The notes beneath the pieces are model-generated. The model worked only from the letters and a program-made list of their open reading frames with translations. It was not told where the DNA came from and ran no database searches. 64,000 bases of DNA from Streptomyces sp. B1I3 (GTDB lineage: Bacteria > Actinomycetota > Actinomycetes > Streptomycetales > Streptomycetaceae), in contig NZ_JAUSYD010000001.1 of the NCBI RefSeq assembly GCF_030816615.1, forward strand, positions 4,424,501-4,488,500. The letters run 5' to 3'. Made by a program: the position numbers and the translations under genes. Each line of letters begins with the position of its first letter. The first letter of the stretch is position 1. This document shows, in pieces, positions 1-8,784 of this stretch.

Positions 1-194
1 CCCGGGTGATCCGGCACCCAGCCGGTGGGCACGGGGACGCGGCGGCCCATCCGGTACTCGACCCACTTGTAGACGAGCTCCGCTCCCGGGACCTGGGACC
101 AGTCCTGGGGGATCTGTCCGCGCCTGGGCGGCGGCGGCAGGTAGTACGTCTCGGCCTGCACGATCGCGGTGGCAGGCAGAGCGGTGGCGGCCAT
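1..194 (-). CDS. Minor tail or tail fibre protein, N-terminal part only
   Basis: An ATG at 194 begins a frame that stays open for 64 codons to the window edge. It starts 11 bases after the stop of the LamG minor tail gene, on the same strand, as expected for the next gene of a tail module. The visible protein begins MAATALPATAIVQAETYY, followed by a proline-rich stretch and a Trp/Tyr/Arg-rich segment. No domain can be recognised from this piece. Its place after the tape measure and baseplate-like genes suggests a minor tail or host-recognition protein; that is inference from position. Confidence 0.55.
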   Translation of the reverse strand, partial: MAATALPATAIVQAETYYLPPPPRRGQIPQDWSQVPGAELVYKWVEYRMGRRVPVPTGWVPDHP

Positions 195-205
195 GGAATG
201 TCCGA

Positions 206-2638
206 TCAGTAGGCGAGCCGGGTGGTGGTGCCGAGCTGGGAGTAGACGGGGTCATCGAGGACCCAGACAGAGTCCTGGCTCGATTCGGAGGTGCGGAACT
301 GAATCAGGTGGCTGTTCTCTTTGAGCGTCTCGGTGTAGCCCTCGACGGTGACGCGCAGCTCTGTGGCCGGCGCCTGCTCGGGCAGGTCGTACACGGTGAA
401 GTACGAACTGATGTCCGCGTCCAAGAGGTCGGCATAGTTCGGCATGGTGTAGGCCTCGACGGGGACCTCGCGCAGTTCCGGGTCCGGGTCGGCGTACCGG
501 GAGACGATCCAGTACGCGGCGTCCAGCGCGCTGTTGTCCGACGTCTTGAGGATGGTGAGCTGCTGCTCGTACCGGCCGTAGGCCAGGATCGACGCCGGCG
601 CGGACACCTTCTGTGTCGCACCGCCAGGACGCGACGCCTCAACCGAGTTGACGAGTTTCTGGTCGTCGTCGGAGATCTGCACCCCCGGCTCCAAATCGGC
701 ATAGGCGATCGTGAAGACCTCGGCAGCCGAAGACGGGTTGTAGCGCAGGTCACGGGACTGGTAGGCCAGGCCGAAGTAGTCGCGCTCCGCGTACAGGCGC
801 CCGGACTCGGTGGCCTCGACCTCCCGCAGCCGGGAGACGACGGTGCCGCCGGCTTCCCCCTGGCTGGCGACCGGGTCGTGCGTGGCGCCGAGGATGGTGA
901 CGCTGTCGACTCCGCCGTACCGGGCGAGGCGGGTGACCCGAAGGTCAGCTGTCTCGCCCTCGTAAGCGGTCATCCCTGCGGTGTAGTGGGTGGCGAGCTC
1001 GGCTCCGATCGGTGCGCTGGACGGCACGGTGTACAGCGCCAGGTGTCCGATCGATCCGTTCCACAGGCGGGTGTTCAGGTAGGCGCCCACGGTCAGCTGC
1101 CGCAGCTCCACCACGATGGTGACCGCAGTGCTGGTGCGCAGGACCCCGTCCACCCAGACCTGCTGCGTCACCTCGTCGTAGACGAAGTGGTGCCATGCCC
1201 CGTCTGCCAGGTTCCCGCTGGCCACGGTGGATACGACCAGCGGCCCATCGAACGCGGATTCCGCCTGCAGCGCGCCGCTTCCGTTCAGTGACCACACGAG
1301 TTGGCTGATGCCGATGGTGCTGGCCAGGCCGAAGATGACCCGGCCCGGGGTGGTGGTCTGGAACCAACACTCCAGCTGAATCCACCCCGCGCCGGACGCG
1401 GTCTGGAACGCCTGCCCCAGGTCTGAGGCGAGGTACTTCCCGGCCGAGGTGGACGCCGGGGTCAGCAGCGGTACCGGGTCGGTTGCGGCGGTGGGGCCCG
1501 GTGTGGTGCCGAGGTCGAGGGTTCCGCCGACGCCGGCCTGAATGATGGTGAGCGGGCTGGCGGAGGAGCCGGACAGGTCGCCCGCGGTGTCGCTGGTGGT
1601 CGGCTCGGTGAGCGGGAAGTAGGCGAGCGGACCTGTTGACGCGATCTCTTCGACCAGGCAGGAGCGCAGGGCGGGCTGCCGGTTGAGCCGCTTGAACAGG
1701 TCCGTCGCGCTGATGGTGACCTTGGAGTGCAGGCCTTCCCACTCGATGGGCCACTCGTTGACCGTGCCCCAGAGGCGGGGGTAGATCTGGGCGCCGAGGT
1801 AGTCCCACTCCGCGTAGTCGCCGGTGCCGCCGGTGCGGTTGTTGGTGAACGACACAACGAGTGACTGCGATACGGCCCACGCCGGGGTGGCCAGAGTGCG
1901 GCGCACCGTCCAGTCCCATCCGTCGCCCGACGTCTCCCAGTAGACGGTGCCCGCCGTCTCCCGGATCCGCAGCCACAGGTGATCGATGGCCGAGTACGGG
2001 AGGTCGACCGACGCCCCGTCGGCAAAGCCGACCATCGAGACGCACTTCAGGACGCGGGCCACAACGTCCAGTCGAAATCCGATGCGTGTCCCGTCGGCCG
2101 CGCCGTTCAGAGTGAAGTACGCCTCTGCGGCCGACGACCCGAGCGGGCTCGGCGCGGTGGAGAGGCGAGCGCAGATGGACGCCCCGGGCAGGGTCCACGA
2201 CCGGGCCGACTGGACCCCTGCCGATCCCCCCGCCGCCAGGGGGATTCGGGCCCGGCCGCCGGTCACAACCGACCCGCCGTACACATTCGCCCACAGTCCC
2301 GACTGGACCGGCCCGTCAAAGAGGTCACCCATCATCGACACCGGCCACGGGGCTGCCCCCGTCCGGGTCGGCATGACTGCCGCACTGACCCGGATTGGGG
2401 CGTTGCGCCGCACGTAGGGGAAGTACGGCGAGTTCGGATTCCCCGGGGTGAGCGCCCCGTCCTGGTTGTCCAGGGTCATGGTCGCCGTACCCGGCTGCGC
2501 CTCCGACAGCTCGTCCGACGCACCCCGGGTGATCGTCACCCCCTGCCCCTGGTCGACGCGGGTTGTGATGTCTGTCCACGTGATCGACCAAGGGGCTTGG
2601 ACCAGCCCGCCCCATCCCGCCTCTACCAGAACCGGCAC
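206..2638 (-). CDS. Minor tail protein with LamG-like domain
   Basis: This 810-residue protein is encoded directly after the tape measure gene. It starts at GTG, with GGGAGG about 6 bases upstream lying in the end of the tape measure gene. The N-terminal ~100 residues resemble the hub or distal-tail part of siphovirus minor tail proteins. Residues ~108-290 look like a first jelly-roll (segments such as LWANVYGGSVV and GDYAEWDYLG). Residues ~330-555 form a LamG/concanavalin-type domain, from AYFPLTE to HLALYT, with the family signature GAWHHFVYDE and WVDG. The C-terminal quarter is beta-rich. LamG domains bind carbohydrate or protein, so this is a good candidate for contact with the Streptomyces cell surface. 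Family assignment is confident; the binding role is inferred. Confidence 0.82.
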   Translation of the reverse strand: MPVLVEAGWGGLVQAPWSITWTDITTRVDQGQGVTITRGASDELSEAQPGTATMTLDNQDGALTPGNPNSPYFPYVRRNAPIRVSAAVMPTRTGAAPWPVSMMGDLFDGPVQSGLWANVYGGSVVTGGRARIPLAAGGSAGVQSARSWTLPGASICARLSTAPSPLGSSAAEAYFTLNGAADGTRIGFRLDVVARVLKCVSMVGFADGASVDLPYSAIDHLWLRIRETAGTVYWETSGDGWDWTVRRTLATPAWAVSQSLVVSFTNNRTGGTGDYAEWDYLGAQIYPRLWGTVNEWPIEWEGLHSKVTISATDLFKRLNRQPALRSCLVEEIASTGPLAYFPLTEPTTSDTAGDLSGSSASPLTIIQAGVGGTLDLGTTPGPTAATDPVPLLTPASTSAGKYLASDLGQAFQTASGAGWIQLECWFQTTTPGRVIFGLASTIGISQLVWSLNGSGALQAESAFDGPLVVSTVASGNLADGAWHHFVYDEVTQQVWVDGVLRTSTAVTIVVELRQLTVGAYLNTRLWNGSIGHLALYTVPSSAPIGAELATHYTAGMTAYEGETADLRVTRLARYGGVDSVTILGATHDPVASQGEAGGTVVSRLREVEATESGRLYAERDYFGLAYQSRDLRYNPSSAAEVFTIAYADLEPGVQISDDDQKLVNSVEASRPGGATQKVSAPASILAYGRYEQQLTILKTSDNSALDAAYWIVSRYADPDPELREVPVEAYTMPNYADLLDADISSYFTVYDLPEQAPATELRVTVEGYTETLKENSHLIQFRTSESSQDSVWVLDDPVYSQLGTTTRLAY

Positions 2639-2641
2639 TGA

Positions 2642-5600
2642 CTACCTCCCGGGAGCGAGGGACACCGTGGCGCCCTGGTTGCGGCCCAGCTTGACCAGCA
2701 TCTTGTGGACCTCGCGGGCCGCAGCGTTTGTGTCCATGGCCTCGATGTGGAAATGGTTCTCGATCACCGTCTGCCGTCCCCCGCCGGCCACGACTACAGC
2801 GGGCCGGCCAACGGCGGGGCGTGCGGTCACCATCCGGCCGGTGACCTTGGTCATTGCCCGGTCGAGGAACGGAATCTGCTTCATCGCGCCCAGGCCCAGA
2901 CCTTGGGTGAAGTAGCCGCCTGACTTGGCGGCCACGGTGGAGGGGGACTTGATGCCGAGCGCCTTGCGGATGGCTTTGTCCATGCCGCGTGCGATCTTCA
3001 GCATCTGGGCCTCGATCGCCTTCTGCTGCGACGCCAGCCCGGTCAGGAACCCCTTGCCGGCGTTGGCTCCGGAGTCGTACATGACGTCGGCCCCGGTCTT
3101 GCCGAGCTTGTCCGTCTCCGCGTTGATCGAGTACTGCAGCGAGTTGATCTGCTTCAGCGCGGCATTCGACGCCCCGGCCAGCGACGACGCGTAAGCGAAC
3201 CCCTGCTCAGGTCCCATGTTCAGGATCTGCTTCAGCATGCTCTTGGCCAGGCCGCGCTTGCCGAGCGTCTGGATGTAGCTACCGAACTGCTTGAACTTGG
3301 CAAGCTTCTGGGACAGGCCCGACTGGATGGACCCGGCGGTGACCTGCCCCTCCTCGATGCCGAGGCTGCCCAGCGACGCGTCCTCACGCGCCCCAGCCGT
3401 CCAGGTCGCGGCGTTCTGCCGTGCACCGGCGATCTTCCCCGCGAGGATGTCCCGCTTCGCCGCCAGGCCCTGAAGCTTTTTCGTGTCCCGGTTGACCATG
3501 GCGACCAGGCGCGAGTCCTTCGTTGTCTTGACCCCGGACCAGGCCGCCCAGATGTCCTTGGCCAGATCCTTCGCCGTCTCGGCGATCTTCGCCTTGGACC
3601 CGGTCAGGCCGAGGATCATCCCCTTCCCGACGTCGCCCATCAGGGCGCGCATCTTCTTCGACGGGGACGCGATCTCCAACTCCGCCCGCACACCGGCCGT
3701 CACCGCGGCTGCCATGCCCCGGGCCGCACCGTCCACCCCGGCGGCTGACGCGCGCAGCCCCGCCTGTAGACCGCGGCCTGCCTCGGCCCCGGCGCCGGCC
3801 ATGTCGCCGCCCGCACCGTTCACGACGCCGGCCATGCCGAGGCGGCCTTCGTTGATCGCGGCCAGGAAGCTGGCCCCGTACCGGGCGACGCTCTTCGCCT
3901 TGATGACGAACTCGCCGTTACTGACCCGGGCCAGGATGCTGTCCGACGTCCCCGTGCCGGGGCCGCGAACGACGCCGCCACCGGGGTAGCCGACGAGACC
4001 GCCGTCCGCGTACTTCAGCTGCGCTCCGTAGGACCCGGACTTCCGGGCGGCACTGCTGTCCCCGACCACGACGTACCTGGTCGTCACTGTGATGACCCGG
4101 TTCTGCAGCGTCATCAGGTCACGCTTCGCCGCGGCGACCTTGTTCTGGAGGTCGGCGATGTTCGCCCGTACTGCGGCCCGCTTCTCCGGCGGCACCGTCT
4201 TCAGCTTCGCCTTCGCCGTTTCGATCTGCGCGTTCCAGCTGTTGATGTCCATCTTGAGCTTGCCGGCCTGCAGCTTCGGCAGGGCGTTGGCGGCGAACGA
4301 GCGTGCCGATGCCTCGGCCGCACCCAGCCCGGAGATGAACGAGGACTGGAAGTCCCCGAAGGAGTCGTCGGCCGCCTTCAGCATGTCGCCGATGCCGGGG
4401 ATCCATCCGAACGCTGACGCTGCCGCGTGCAGGACACCGCCGAGCGCGACCACCATTCCGCTGGTGACAACACGGAAGATGCCGATGATGCCCGGCAGGT
4501 GCTCGATCGCCGCGCCCGCCATGCTGATGAACGCGCCGCCCATGATCCGGGCGACTTCCTGAATGGTGCCCTTGTTCGCCTGGATCGAGTCGGACAGCCG
4601 TTGCAGAGGGCCGCGGGCCTTGTCGATCTCGGCGAAGCTGGGCAGGAACGTGCCGAAGATCGCGGAGCCGACGTCGCGGATCACCGGGGCGAAGATGGCG
4701 AAGATGTCGTGTACCGCTTTGATCCCGAAGCCCAGATCCTTGAAAACGGGCGACAGGCCCTTCATGATCTGGCCGAGGGTGTCGAACGCTGCGGCGGCCT
4801 GGTCGCCTGCCAGGCGGAACATCTCACCGAACAGCGGGCCCATGGCGCGGGCCGTCTCCCCTGCGAACCGGCCGAGGGCAGGCAGCACCTTATTGATCAT
4901 GGCGAAGAGGCCGTCGAGGAACTTGGCGCTACCGCCGATCCCGACCTCAAGCCCCTTGAACATGCCGACCAGGCCGCCGCCGCCCTTGCCGAGCAGCCCG
5001 GACAGCCCGGTCGAGAATGCGTCGAGGGTGGGCTTCGACTTCGCACCGAAGTCCAGCAGGCCACGAAGCAGGGACCCGAACCCACCGGACAGCTCCCGGA
5101 CGAACGACATGCCCAGGTCGAGGTTGGTCTTCAGGTCCGACTGGAACCCGCCCGACTTGAACAGCCGACCGGCGCCGGCCGCCGCCTCACCGAACCCCTG
5201 GCCCAGCTGCACCATGCCCTTGCCGAGGATGTCCACGACGGGGCGGGCATCCTTCAGCGCCCGCGTGAACCCGGGCAGCATGACTTTCTGGATGTCCTTG
5301 CCGAGGCCGCCGAACTCCTTCTTCAGCGACACCAGTTCCTTGGTGAAGCTCCGGGACTCGGGGCTCATCTCCTTCAGAGCTTCCTGATACTTCTCCTGGT
5401 CCTTGCCCGCGGCTTCGAGCGCGTCGCCGACCCCGGCGAACCCCAGACCCAGGGTGCCCGCGGCCAGGCCCGCCCCGGCCATCATCGGCACCAGGGCGCC
5501 CAGTGCGGGCAGCAGCGACGCACCGATCACTACGGCGACACCGCCGAGCACTGGCCCGAGTGCGCCGCCGGCCGCGCTGGCCTCGCCCGTCGCGGCAGCC

Positions 5601-5935
5601 GCCCCCCGCATCGGCCCGTTCAGGTTGCTGATGTCGCCCTGAAGCCGCCGGGCCCCATCGCCTGCTGCGGCGAACCGGCCGTTCAGGTCGCGCAGCCGGC
5701 CGTTCGCGTCCGCCGTGAACCCGCGTACTGCTGTGGTGTTGGTCCGCATGGACGCGTTGATCCGCGCCGCGTTGTGGTCCGCCGCACCCGTGAGCCGGTT
5801 GAACGCAGCAGACGTGTTGGTGGTCGCCGCAGAGAACCGGCGGTGCAGCCGGTTGGCGTTGTCGCCCACCCGATCCAGGACACGGGACAGGCCGTCGCGG
5901 CCGTCGAGAAGGAAGGACAGACGGCGATCAGCCAT
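2642..5935 (-). CDS. Tape measure protein
   Basis: At 1097 residues this is the longest protein of the tail module. Tape measure proteins set tail length and thread through the tail tube. The start is the ATG at 5935, which overlaps the stop of the frameshifted tail chaperone in a TGATG junction; a GTG one codon upstream is the alternative. It has an Ala/Gly-rich hydrophobic segment at ~125-170, long helical stretches, a segment near residue 650 (GPGTGTSDSILARVSNGEF, IKAKSVARYG) that is typical of actinophage tape measures, and repeated regions similar to phage tail lysozyme or chaperone-like sections. No clear peptidase motif (such as NlpC/P60) was seen. Its position between the chaperones and minor tail genes agrees with the call. 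Confidence 0.95.
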   Translation of the reverse strand: MADRRLSFLLDGRDGLSRVLDRVGDNANRLHRRFSAATTNTSAAFNRLTGAADHNAARINASMRTNTTAVRGFTADANGRLRDLNGRFAAAGDGARRLQGDISNLNGPMRGAAAATGEASAAGGALGPVLGGVAVVIGASLLPALGALVPMMAGAGLAAGTLGLGFAGVGDALEAAGKDQEKYQEALKEMSPESRSFTKELVSLKKEFGGLGKDIQKVMLPGFTRALKDARPVVDILGKGMVQLGQGFGEAAAGAGRLFKSGGFQSDLKTNLDLGMSFVRELSGGFGSLLRGLLDFGAKSKPTLDAFSTGLSGLLGKGGGGLVGMFKGLEVGIGGSAKFLDGLFAMINKVLPALGRFAGETARAMGPLFGEMFRLAGDQAAAAFDTLGQIMKGLSPVFKDLGFGIKAVHDIFAIFAPVIRDVGSAIFGTFLPSFAEIDKARGPLQRLSDSIQANKGTIQEVARIMGGAFISMAGAAIEHLPGIIGIFRVVTSGMVVALGGVLHAAASAFGWIPGIGDMLKAADDSFGDFQSSFISGLGAAEASARSFAANALPKLQAGKLKMDINSWNAQIETAKAKLKTVPPEKRAAVRANIADLQNKVAAAKRDLMTLQNRVITVTTRYVVVGDSSAARKSGSYGAQLKYADGGLVGYPGGGVVRGPGTGTSDSILARVSNGEFVIKAKSVARYGASFLAAINEGRLGMAGVVNGAGGDMAGAGAEAGRGLQAGLRASAAGVDGAARGMAAAVTAGVRAELEIASPSKKMRALMGDVGKGMILGLTGSKAKIAETAKDLAKDIWAAWSGVKTTKDSRLVAMVNRDTKKLQGLAAKRDILAGKIAGARQNAATWTAGAREDASLGSLGIEEGQVTAGSIQSGLSQKLAKFKQFGSYIQTLGKRGLAKSMLKQILNMGPEQGFAYASSLAGASNAALKQINSLQYSINAETDKLGKTGADVMYDSGANAGKGFLTGLASQQKAIEAQMLKIARGMDKAIRKALGIKSPSTVAAKSGGYFTQGLGLGAMKQIPFLDRAMTKVTGRMVTARPAVGRPAVVVAGGGRQTVIENHFHIEAMDTNAAAREVHKMLVKLGRNQGATVSLAPGR

Positions 5936-6536
5936 CACTCACCCCCGGACTGTTGGGCCTGCTGGTGGGCGTCCATCCAGGCGATGAGCGAGTAGAAGTC
6001 GTCGACCGTCAGCTGGTCGACGTCGGCAGGTCCGAGGTGGAGGAGGTGAGCAAAGAGTCCGAGGTACTGCTCTCGGAGCTCTGGGACGTCAGGCTCTCGG
6101 GAGCCGGCTCTTTTGGGGCGGCACCGGAGGCCAGGGCCGCAGCCTCAGCGGCGTGCTCCTTGACCAGCGCCTCCGCGCGGGCAGGGTCCGCCGCGTTGCG
6201 GACGAGGATCCGCAGGAACAGCTGACGCTCCTCGTCGGGCGCCTCGACCTTGAACGCCTCGGTGACGAAGTCGGTGATCTCCCGGTCGTCCCACTTCGAG
6301 GCGATCTCGTCGACACTCGGGTCGAAGTCCGGGAACCGCAGCTGCGGGTCCTGCCGCTTGTGCATGACCCACGCAATGGCGCGCATCGCCTCCGGGTCGT
6401 CCTCGCGCAGGGCTTCCTTCACCTCGGGCCACTTCATGCCGAGGGCGCGGCCTACGGCTGCGGCTTCCGAGGAGAGGATCTTGCGCGCGTCGTACCGCTC
6501 GACGTTGCCGCCCGCAGGCGTGTACTCAATGATCAC
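5935..6536 (-). CDS. Tail assembly chaperone G-T, made by -1 frameshift
   Basis: Siphovirus tails usually need a short chaperone (G) and a longer form (G-T) made by ribosomal slippage. Here the G frame contains the heptamer CCCAAAA (minus strand, 6111-6117), read in frame as C CCA AAA. Slipping back one base opens a frame running to TGA at 5935-5937. This gives about 142 residues of G plus 58 new residues, ending with PELREQYLGLFAHLLHLG and then VDDFYSLIAWMDAHQQ. The extension has no start of its own and fills the gap between the G stop and the tape measure start exactly. The T extension looks like real protein, with a WMDAHQQ end typical of such proteins. It binds the tape measure protein during tail assembly (family knowledge). 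Confidence 0.82.
6009..6536 (-). CDS. Tail assembly chaperone G (unshifted product)
   Basis: This 175-residue protein starts at a GTG with AGGACC 7 bases upstream. The acidic, helical body (residues ~1-140, with WPEVKEALREDD and the DEERQLFLRIL segment) is typical of actinophage tail chaperones. The C-terminal ~30 residues in the unshifted frame are a Ser/Thr/Asp-rich low-complexity tail, as expected when the real conserved end is in the shifted frame. It lies between the HK97 gp10-like gene and the tape measure gene, the usual place. The shifted product is listed separately. Confidence 0.85.
   Translation of the reverse strand: MIIEYTPAGGNVERYDARKILSSEAAAVGRALGMKWPEVKEALREDDPEAMRAIAWVMHKRQDPQLRFPDFDPSVDEIASKWDDREITDFVTEAFKVEAPDEERQLFLRILVRNAADPARAEALVKEHAAEAAALASGAAPKEPAPESLTSQSSESSTSDSLLTSSTSDLPTSTS
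6111..6117 (-). promoter_or_regulatory. CCCAAAA slippery heptamer for -1 frameshifting
   Basis: The heptamer fits X XXY YYZ and sits in the correct phase of the chaperone G frame (C CCA AAA). A -1 slip joins the G frame to an open frame that ends at the tape measure start. Conserved -1 slippage at this point is well established for tailed-phage chaperone genes. I did not identify a downstream pseudoknot. Confidence 0.8.
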
Positions 6537-6544
6537 GATGGGTC

Positions 6545-7060
6545 CTATTCGAGTTGGCGGCGCACGTCGTCCAGAACGCGTGCAACCTCGGCCTGCATAC
6601 GGGGGGTGTGGTTGCGAACGACCTTGTCCCACCACATCGACGGGGTGTACTGGTTCGCCCAGCGGCTGCGGTTGTTGAACACGGGATGCCTCAGCCGGCC
6701 GTTGTTCATCTGCTGGACCGCGCCGACGCTGATGTCCGGTGGCAGCAGCCCCTTGTCGAGGAACACCCGGGCGCCCGGTCTGCTGCTGGCGCGGACGCTG
6801 ATGCGGATGGCTGCGGCGATCGACGCACGGAACGGCCTGGTGGTCGGGGACGGGCCGCCGCGTGATCCTGTGCGGCGGCCCTGCGACCGCATCGGCAGAG
6901 TGCGCACCGTGTTCTGCAAGTCCCGGTGCAGGGGTTCAGCGGCCCGCCTGATGCGCCGGGACATGTTCCGCTGGATCGGAGCCCCAGACGCCGCGCGCAG
7001 GCGCCTGGACAGTTCCAGCAGCTGGCCGGTACCGAGGATTTGTACGGACGACACAGCCAT
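6545..7060 (-). CDS. HK97 gp10-like head-tail joining or tail completion protein
   Basis: This 171-residue basic protein starts at an ATG with a GGAG motif 7 bases upstream, between the tail tube gene and the tail chaperone. The N-terminal helix (LLELSRRLRAASG) followed by basic helices and a central Arg/Ser/Gly-rich segment resembles the HK97 gp10-like family. Those proteins act in tail completion or at the head-tail interface. The end carries a helical segment rich in Arg. The family call rests on pattern and gene order, so it is less certain than the capsid genes. Confidence 0.65.
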   Translation of the reverse strand: MAVSSVQILGTGQLLELSRRLRAASGAPIQRNMSRRIRRAAEPLHRDLQNTVRTLPMRSQGRRTGSRGGPSPTTRPFRASIAAAIRISVRASSRPGARVFLDKGLLPPDISVGAVQQMNNGRLRHPVFNNRSRWANQYTPSMWWDKVVRNHTPRMQAEVARVLDDVRRQLE

Positions 7061-7072
7061 GGCGGGCTCCGA

Positions 7073-8059
7073 TCAGAGCGTGATGTCGGTGGACATGTAC
7101 TCGATCTGCGTGGGGTTCGTCCCGTCGTACAGGCCGGTGAAAGCGAGCGTCGGCTTGATGACGTCGAAGCCCTCGACGGTCGGGGGCGCGTCGTCGAACC
7201 GGATCGCCGGGACCTTGATCGTGAACCGCTCGAAGTGCGTGGCCGCGATCAGGGGGCCAGTGAAGTCCCACACCAGGGCGGTCGCAGCGTCCGAGGTGTG
7301 CAGGTCGTCGAGGATCGTGTCGACGTAGTCCATCTCGATGCTGCCGCTGATCTTCACCTGGTCGTTCGCGATCGGCTCGGCCTTCAGCCCGGACGCCCCG
7401 GCGTAGAAACGCTCGACGGCCTGGGGGCGCTCGATCTTGATGCTGACCTTGCGGACCCCGCTGCGCGCCACCTCAGACGCATACACGCCCGTCTTGAGGC
7501 TCATCTGCCCGAAGTGGAATGGAGCCATCGACGGGTAGCTTGCCGACGCAAGGACGCTGGTCTCTTCGACGTCCTTGCTGTCGATCTCGAAACTGGCGGT
7601 CAGCATGCCGCCGACCTCGCACGAGAACTCGGCGCTGATCACCTTGCAGCCCAGGAAGTTCTTGCGCGTGACCGTCCCCGTCGTGAGGGGCACACCCTTC
7701 TGGATGGTGAGGCTCTTGCCCACCGTGTCCGCGAGGATGTGGGTCTGCAGGTACGCCGACGTGGCCGCCTGCTGTGCCGGGGTCACCGTCGTACCCATGA
7801 GCGACTGCAACAGCACGCCCATCGCCTTGTTGGTGACCTCCATCTCCAGCGACCCAGCCGCCTGCCGCTGCGTCACCACACGGCGTGACGACAGGGCGAC
7901 CAGCCGCCCCGCAGCGATACCCGCAGACTGGGCGGTCGTCTTCTTGAGAGCGAGGCTCTCCTTCGTGAACTCGATGAATTTCGTCGGGGCCACATAGGTC
8001 CCGTACACCGACTCGGCCGCGATACCGACCTGCGCGCCGAGCCCGGATCCGATCGCCAT
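7073..8059 (-). CDS. Major tail tube protein
   Basis: This 328-residue protein starts at an ATG with AAGGAGGG 8 bases upstream, the strongest ribosome-binding site of the tail module, as expected for an abundant structural protein. The N-terminus (GAQVGIAAESVYGTYVAPTK) is typical of actinophage tail tube subunits. The rest is beta-rich with repeated polar strands. It follows the connector genes and precedes the gp10-like and chaperone genes, the standard position. Tube subunits stack as rings around the tape measure protein. Confidence 0.9.
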   Translation of the reverse strand: MAIGSGLGAQVGIAAESVYGTYVAPTKFIEFTKESLALKKTTAQSAGIAAGRLVALSSRRVVTQRQAAGSLEMEVTNKAMGVLLQSLMGTTVTPAQQAATSAYLQTHILADTVGKSLTIQKGVPLTTGTVTRKNFLGCKVISAEFSCEVGGMLTASFEIDSKDVEETSVLASASYPSMAPFHFGQMSLKTGVYASEVARSGVRKVSIKIERPQAVERFYAGASGLKAEPIANDQVKISGSIEMDYVDTILDDLHTSDAATALVWDFTGPLIAATHFERFTIKVPAIRFDDAPPTVEGFDVIKPTLAFTGLYDGTNPTQIEYMSTDITL

Positions 8060-8062
8060 GGG

Positions 8063-8287
8063 TCAGCCCTCCTTCGAGGTGGCGGCAGGCTTCACCGCGG
8101 TGGACAGCTTCTTCGGGGCGGGCTCGGCGGCCTTGGGCTCCTCGACCGCCTCCCACGTTGCGGTCTGGCAGGCGTAGCCCTCGTACCGCTCGTCGGGTAC
8201 CTCGACCAGCTCGTCAGGCTGGACCTCGCGGTTGCCGAGTTCCGGCACGGTGACCGGCTCGGCGCCGATGTAGCGCACTCGCGCCAT
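8063..8287 (-). CDS. Small phage structural-region protein, function unknown
   Basis: This 74-residue protein starts at an ATG with GAGGAG 7 bases upstream, between a connector gene and the tail tube gene. It begins MARVRYIGAEPVTVPELG and has a short beta-rich N-terminal half containing PDELVEVPDE. The C-terminal third is an Ala/Lys/Pro-rich flexible tail. Small proteins of this shape are common just upstream of the tail tube gene in actinophages. I do not know its function. Confidence 0.65.
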   Translation of the reverse strand: MARVRYIGAEPVTVPELGNREVQPDELVEVPDERYEGYACQTATWEAVEEPKAAEPAPKKLSTAVKPAATSKEG

Positions 8288-8313
8288 GGCGTATCTCCTC
8301 AGGTGGTGGGTGT

Positions 8314-8784
8314 TCAGATGCGGGCGCGAAAGTGCACGGTGAAAGACAGGCCGGCCATCGATCCGTTGTCGCTCTGGACCTGGTCCAGGGACCCGGCGGT
8401 GATGTCTGACCACTGGACAGCGCCGTTCAGGTTCATGGCGTTGGGGTCCTGGTCTGTGGAACGCAGGGCCGTTTCCACGAGAGCGAAGAGGGCGAAGACC
8501 TGCAGGCGCCGTTCGCGCATGTCCGTGTTGCCGGCGCGGGTCTCGATGTAGCAGGCGATCGTGGCGTCTTCGTCGCGGGTGCGTCCGCCGGCGGACGCGA
8601 ATGATTGCTGCATCTCTGCCGACTGGTCGGATGCAGGGGACCAGCCGATGTACAGCCGGTCCTGCTCGGTGAAGTTGGTGGTCGGCGTCGGCCCGTCGAA
8701 GATCCGCACCGCGTACAGTTCGGCGTCTTCCCGCAGGATTTCCAGCAGAGCGTCGATGGCGGCCGGTACCGCTGACGTCGCCAT
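8314..8784 (-). CDS. Head-tail connector / tail terminator-like protein
   Basis: The start is an ATG at 8784 that overlaps the preceding stop (TGATG), giving 156 residues. The protein has a helical N-terminus (ALLEILREDAELY) and a beta-rich body with the segment DRLYIGWSP, then a C-terminal strand ending FRARI. Size, fold impression and position between the gp6-like connector and the tail tube gene fit the proteins that close the head or end the tail. The exact role cannot be decided from sequence alone. Confidence 0.65.
   Translation of the reverse strand: MATSAVPAAIDALLEILREDAELYAVRIFDGPTPTTNFTEQDRLYIGWSPASDQSAEMQQSFASAGGRTRDEDATIACYIETRAGNTDMRERRLQVFALFALVETALRSTDQDPNAMNLNGAVQWSDITAGSLDQVQSDNGSMAGLSFTVHFRARI

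Noticed and set aside
4427-5995. 522-codon plus-strand open frame
   Set aside because: It is opposite the tape measure gene; composition is His/Arg/Gly-rich without domains, a high-GC shadow.
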